From: Thunnus maccoyii
Lineage: Eukaryota; Chordata; Actinopteri; Scombriformes; Scombridae
Assembly: GCF_910596095.1 (NCBI RefSeq)
Contig: NC_056550.1
Location: 17,330,501 to 17,394,500, forward strand
Direction of reading: 5' to 3'
Length of the DNA stretch: 64,000 nt
Made by a program: the position numbers and the translations under genes. A model generated the notes under the pieces. That model had not been told where the DNA came from, ran no database searches, and worked only from the letters and a program-made list of their open reading frames with translations. Shown here in pieces: positions 60,270-64,000 of this stretch; position 1 is the stretch's first letter; each line of letters starts with the position of its first letter.

Positions 60270-62690
60270 TGTTAAATGATTAAAAAAAAAAGGAAAATCT
60301 GAAAAAGTATCATGCATGCGCCTAGATAGTCTTTTGATAATCCACGTTTTGTGTCAATCACTGTCTTTTTAGGGATTGTAAGAGGGGTAAAGGATAAAAT
60401 GTAGTGATGGACTCTAGAGAATGTGGATCACAATAAATGGTCCTTTGTGGGGTTTTTTGAGCAATACGGTAGAGGAGTGGATGTTGCCTGTGGATGTACT
60501 GCCTCCTGCTTTCACTAGTGTACAAACAAAACCTGCCGCTTGTCAAGCCCACCATGCCCACCCCTTCCTCCTCTGCTTAGCATATCAAGTGGAACACAGT
60601 GTGTACTGTGAAGCCTACCTGCAATCCTTATCAGAATGTCAGAAATAAATATATATATTAAACTCTACATTTTTAATAATCTCACCTTGTTCATGTGTTT
60701 TTTTTTTCCAGTTTTTGCTGTGTGTCCTGGAAACAATGTGGACAGTTGATTGGTCCTGATGAAAGAACTACTCAAGACTTTTGTCTGTGCACATAGTGTC
60801 ACTGTTTTAACTGAAAAGGCTTTGGATGTTGTATAACCCTGTTTATACAATAGCATAAGCATGCTGGTAGAGAAACTTAACAGCTGACACTGAGTCATTT
60901 CTTACTCTTTGAGCACTCTCATGATACCGGCCTGAATGTTTTACTACCACTATCTTCTTTTTAGTTATTATCTCTTTGAATAGTCTTGAAATTGATGACT
61001 TTTGTGCATTTGCAACTTTACAGATAATTTAAGCGCATCCACTGACATCCCAGCTATTCAAGTAGGACTATGATTTAAAAAGCCTGATTCCTCAAATGAA
61101 ATAAATCATTATTTGTTACTCCCACACTCTGAGAAACCATGGCTGAATATGACTGAATCACTGAAGCCTCCAAGTCTGTAACCTGTGGGACTGGATGAGC
61201 AGGATAGCTGAAGGCTTGCCACAGAAAGAAACTAGGAGTGTACATGTTTATCAGGATGATGATGATACTGACAAAGCTCATTCTGCAAACCAGTCTTTCA
61301 TTTGTTTTGAATCTCCACACCATGCTGTGTAATGTGTTGCGACTCATTTAAAGTTAAACTCAAGTTAAACTTTCCTTATAAGAAAGCAGTTGTCGTATTA
61401 TCTTTAGTTTTTATGTAACTTGTGTTGTTGAAAGTTAACCCAGTTCTCTCCGCTCTGTCTCGGTCTGGATTCTTAAAGTGTCAGTGGTAATCTAATGCTA
61501 CAGTTCAGCAGTGTATCTCCTTTCAGCAGTCAGCCAGGCACAGCTCATCTCTATCATCTCTACCATTCTAGTCTATCTCCTTCAGACTGCCATGGGTGCA
61601 TCAATTATTTCTTACTGAATGTTTTCAAGGTGGCTCTGTTTACACGGTCTTTATGCACATTCATGAGAGAAAGTGCACGCGCTGTTCACAATGTCAATGA
61701 GGGGTCTAACTCCTTCCAACCAACCACATATTAAACATGTGTTCCATTTTATCAGCATGTGTAGAATTAAAGTCTGAAATGATAATTGCATGCCTTTTTT
61801 GAAAAAAAAAAAAAAGTAGGTGTCATCTCTTCTTGTGATGTAAGGAGGACAGATCTGTCAACATGATCTCCTGACTGGTTTGTTAACATGGTCTCACTGT
61901 TCCCTCTCACTAAACCAAGTTTGTGTCTTAGCCTACTGCCGAAATGTAACCCCTCCCTTTTCTCCTGTGGACATATGCATGATGTTGTAGCTAAGGTTTA
62001 TAGCTTTTGCCCACAAAGTTATTGTCTGCTGCTTGGAAACAGTGTCTCTAACAACAGGGTAACACAACAATGAACTGCTTTAACAGCAGTTGGATGGGTG
62101 AAATGGTTTTTATTGCACTTTTTTTCTCACAAACTTTTTTTGAATTGTTGAAATAGTGAAATGTCTTTAAAATGTCCACACTGGTTGGATTTTCCCACTT
62201 TGAAATTCTTAAAATTTGTCGGCGTTTTTTCCTCTCATAAAACAGGTAGAACATGTCACAGGCAGGAATGCAAAACAAAAGACTCGGCTGTCAAGGATTT
62301 CTCAACCTTGACTTTACTGTAGACTGTTGCTTGGCAATGCATATAAAGGACACCAGCATGCCTATAAACTCTGACTTTTCCTTAAAATCAGGGAAGGAAA
62401 TTGCACATCTGATCATGTCGTAAAACCATGTTGGAGACATGAATGATGAAAGATGAATATTATTAATAGATTAACGAAATTGTACATTTGTTGTGGATTG
62501 ATGGTACACTGAAATAGTCCAGATTACTTTGATTAGTAAGACAAAGCTACTTCACACAATCCATTGCATGACTGGTGGATAGGCTGCTTGACTGTGTTGA
62601 AGTTGGACATATCTTTCAAAGATTTTCCATCAAATGTCTCTTCACCATCCTCTCTTGGCACTTTATAATCCAGACTTCTATATCATTGTG

Positions 62691-63317
62691 CTATGCCAAC
62701 AAAATCCAGGGTAAGGTTGCAGCCACCAGGGCGAGTACAGTAAATGCTGACAGCAAAACAAGCAAGCATCGCGCAGTTGTGCAAACCCTGCGCACTCGCC
62801 TGCGCCGGGGTTGAACCACAGTCATCACAACGTCGAACGCATCATTTTCAGCCATGGGTCGCCCTTCAGCGCTTATGATGAAGATCTGAGATGTATTGTG
62901 GCTGGGGCTGATCAACCTCTGTCGACGGGCTCGCTCAGAGACCCCCCTAAAGCATCGAGCGATCCAATTAACGCTCCTCGGTAAACTGTCCCTGGAGGCG
63001 CGCCGTGCGCTCTGGAGCTGTCCCAGTGGCAGAGGGAGAGGCACCTCCAGAGTCTGCCCCACATCTGAATCCTTGTCCGCCGTGGGGGTCACCAGCGCTT
63101 CCTTTTGTTTCTTGATGAATGTAAGATGTCGGCAGATAGGGCAAATGATAGTGTCTCTTATGTTCCCATCCCTGTTGACGCTGACCAGCGTTTTGACCAG
63201 GCAGTCGTGGCAGAATACATGTCCGCAGCTCAGAGTCCTTTCAGTGCCCGACAGACATTCATAGCACACCGGACACTCTCGTGCGTCCTCCTGCCTATCT
63301 TCCTTGTAAAATGCCAT
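62691..63317 (-). CDS. rnf222: RING finger protein 222
   Basis: It is a single-exon, 208-residue protein (human RNF222: about 220). A C3HC4 RING near the N-terminus uses Cys15, Cys18, Cys31, His33, Cys36, Cys39, Cys59 and Cys62. The segment TLSCGHVFCHDCLVK is the same as in human RNF222. A middle SQIFIISAEGRPMAEND motif also matches the human SQIFVISRHGMPLGE. A basic RRRRVRRV stretch precedes a C-terminal hydrophobic anchor at about 182-208 ending LPWILLA. It is probably a membrane-anchored E3 ubiquitin ligase; substrates are unknown to me. I chose the ATG at 63317; the frame extends upstream without another ATG before a TTG at 63350. It is convergent with arhgap44. Confidence 0.92.
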   Translation of the reverse strand: MAFYKEDRQEDARECPVCYECLSGTERTLSCGHVFCHDCLVKTLVSVNRDGNIRDTIICPICRHLTFIKKQKEALVTPTADKDSDVGQTLEVPLPLPLGQLQSARRASRDSLPRSVNWIARCFRGVSERARRQRLISPSHNTSQIFIISAEGRPMAENDAFDVVMTVVQPRRRRVRRVCTTARCLLVLLSAFTVLALVAATLPWILLA

Positions 63318-64000
63318 AGAAGAAAAAAAAATAGAATGACAGCCAAACAAAATTATTTAGAGGTAGACTCCTTGGTAAATGACTTCTTTTTCCCTAAGCG
63401 CATGCCTTTCTTTACTTTTGGCTGTGGGTGGAGGCGAGAACGGCGCCTTGTAAAACAGGGCCTGCCACCTGTGGCTGCAGTGACTTGACTGATTGGGTCC
63501 CCTGAACGCATTATTGGCAGTTCAAGTGGCCTAGCAGGTTCACATGACACGCTCTTCAAATGAGGCACATATTCTTTAAAGACTGTCAAGATTAGCACAC
63601 CTGACTGATTTGTAGGCTAATGTTTTTCAAAGCTGCAGCTTAATGTACTGACGACAAAGTAGCCTAATAATAATTTCAAAAGTGTTATAGGCCTATATTT
63701 ATTAGGTTTTGGTTCAGTGTCTTCTCTAAATTTCTTAAATTTCTTATGTGGCAATTAGCTTCTATTATAATATATTCTGTTGCCAATGTCCATCTCCGAC
63801 TGTAAGCCTATATACTGAAAATTTAGTGAAGAATTTAGTGGTGAAAACATTTAAGAAACCAAATTACACCATATTGGCCAAAAAGGCTATAACAGCAAAA
63901 ACAGATCATAGACAGAACATAAATTAATTAATTAATAAACTATAAGCCTATTGGATACCATCAGCACAAATGTAAAACCATTTAAGGTATGAAATGTTTT
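63318..64000. other. rnf222 5' flank
   Basis: No coding sequence was recognised. It should contain the rnf222 5'UTR and perhaps an upstream non-coding exon and promoter. The last 300 bases are AT-rich. Confidence 0.6.

Larger units (their letters stand above)
57547..62690. other. arhgap44 3'UTR and intergenic DNA before rnf222
   Basis: No protein gene is recognised. Candidate arhgap44 poly(A) hexamers include ATTAAA near 58765 and AATAAA near 59236, 59812 and 60643; I cannot choose between them. A DR1 motif is at 58613-58625 and a G-run block at 60244-60269. arhgap44 and rnf222 are convergent, so the far end should hold the rnf222 3'UTR. Confidence 0.6.

Noticed and set aside
63318..63350. 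Eleven upstream codons before the rnf222 ATG
   Set aside because: They begin at a TTG. The first ATG at 63317 gives a family-length protein.

Overview
This window is vertebrate nuclear DNA, most probably from a spiny-rayed (percomorph) teleost. The evidence is split genes with GT-AG introns, AT-rich non-coding DNA, many long (TG)n/(CA)n microsatellites, and several interspersed repeat families I recognise from percomorph genomes. No operons, CRISPR arrays, rRNA genes, prophage or intact transposase genes were seen.

Three protein-coding genes can be supported. (1) On the minus strand, a two-exon heparan sulfate glucosamine 3-O-sulfotransferase of the 3A1/3B1 type: exon 1 17805-18298, exon 2 8292-8910, 370 residues, intron 8.9 kb. 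(2) On the plus strand, arhgap44 (RICH2), a BAR plus RhoGAP protein. I assembled 22 coding exons between 31793 and 57546 that join in frame into 986 codons; without one 513-nt proline-rich exon the product is 815 residues. (3) On the minus strand, rnf222, a single-exon, 208-residue RING-finger protein with a C-terminal membrane anchor (62691-63317).

Layout: 1-8291 is 3' flank and intergenic DNA; 8292-18298 is hs3st3; 18299-31792 is a 13.5-kb intergenic stretch between two divergent genes; 31793-57546 is arhgap44; 57547-62690 is arhgap44 3'UTR plus intergenic DNA; then rnf222 and its 5' flank. The genes do not form one pathway. Hs3st3 modifies heparan sulfate in the Golgi, Arhgap44 shapes membranes and inactivates Rho-family GTPases, and Rnf222 is probably a membrane-anchored E3 ligase.

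The most interesting observations concern arhgap44 isoforms: a fish-sized proline-rich cassette exon, an 18-nt microexon with a neural-microexon-like acceptor, an alternative terminal exon with its own AATAAA that would remove the PDZ-binding C-terminus, and an upstream ORF. Others are a perfect palindromic nuclear-receptor element in the intergenic region and a gene order that differs from human 17p. I found no evidence of an undescribed biological system. Expression, conservation and exact repeat identity could not be tested from the sequence alone.
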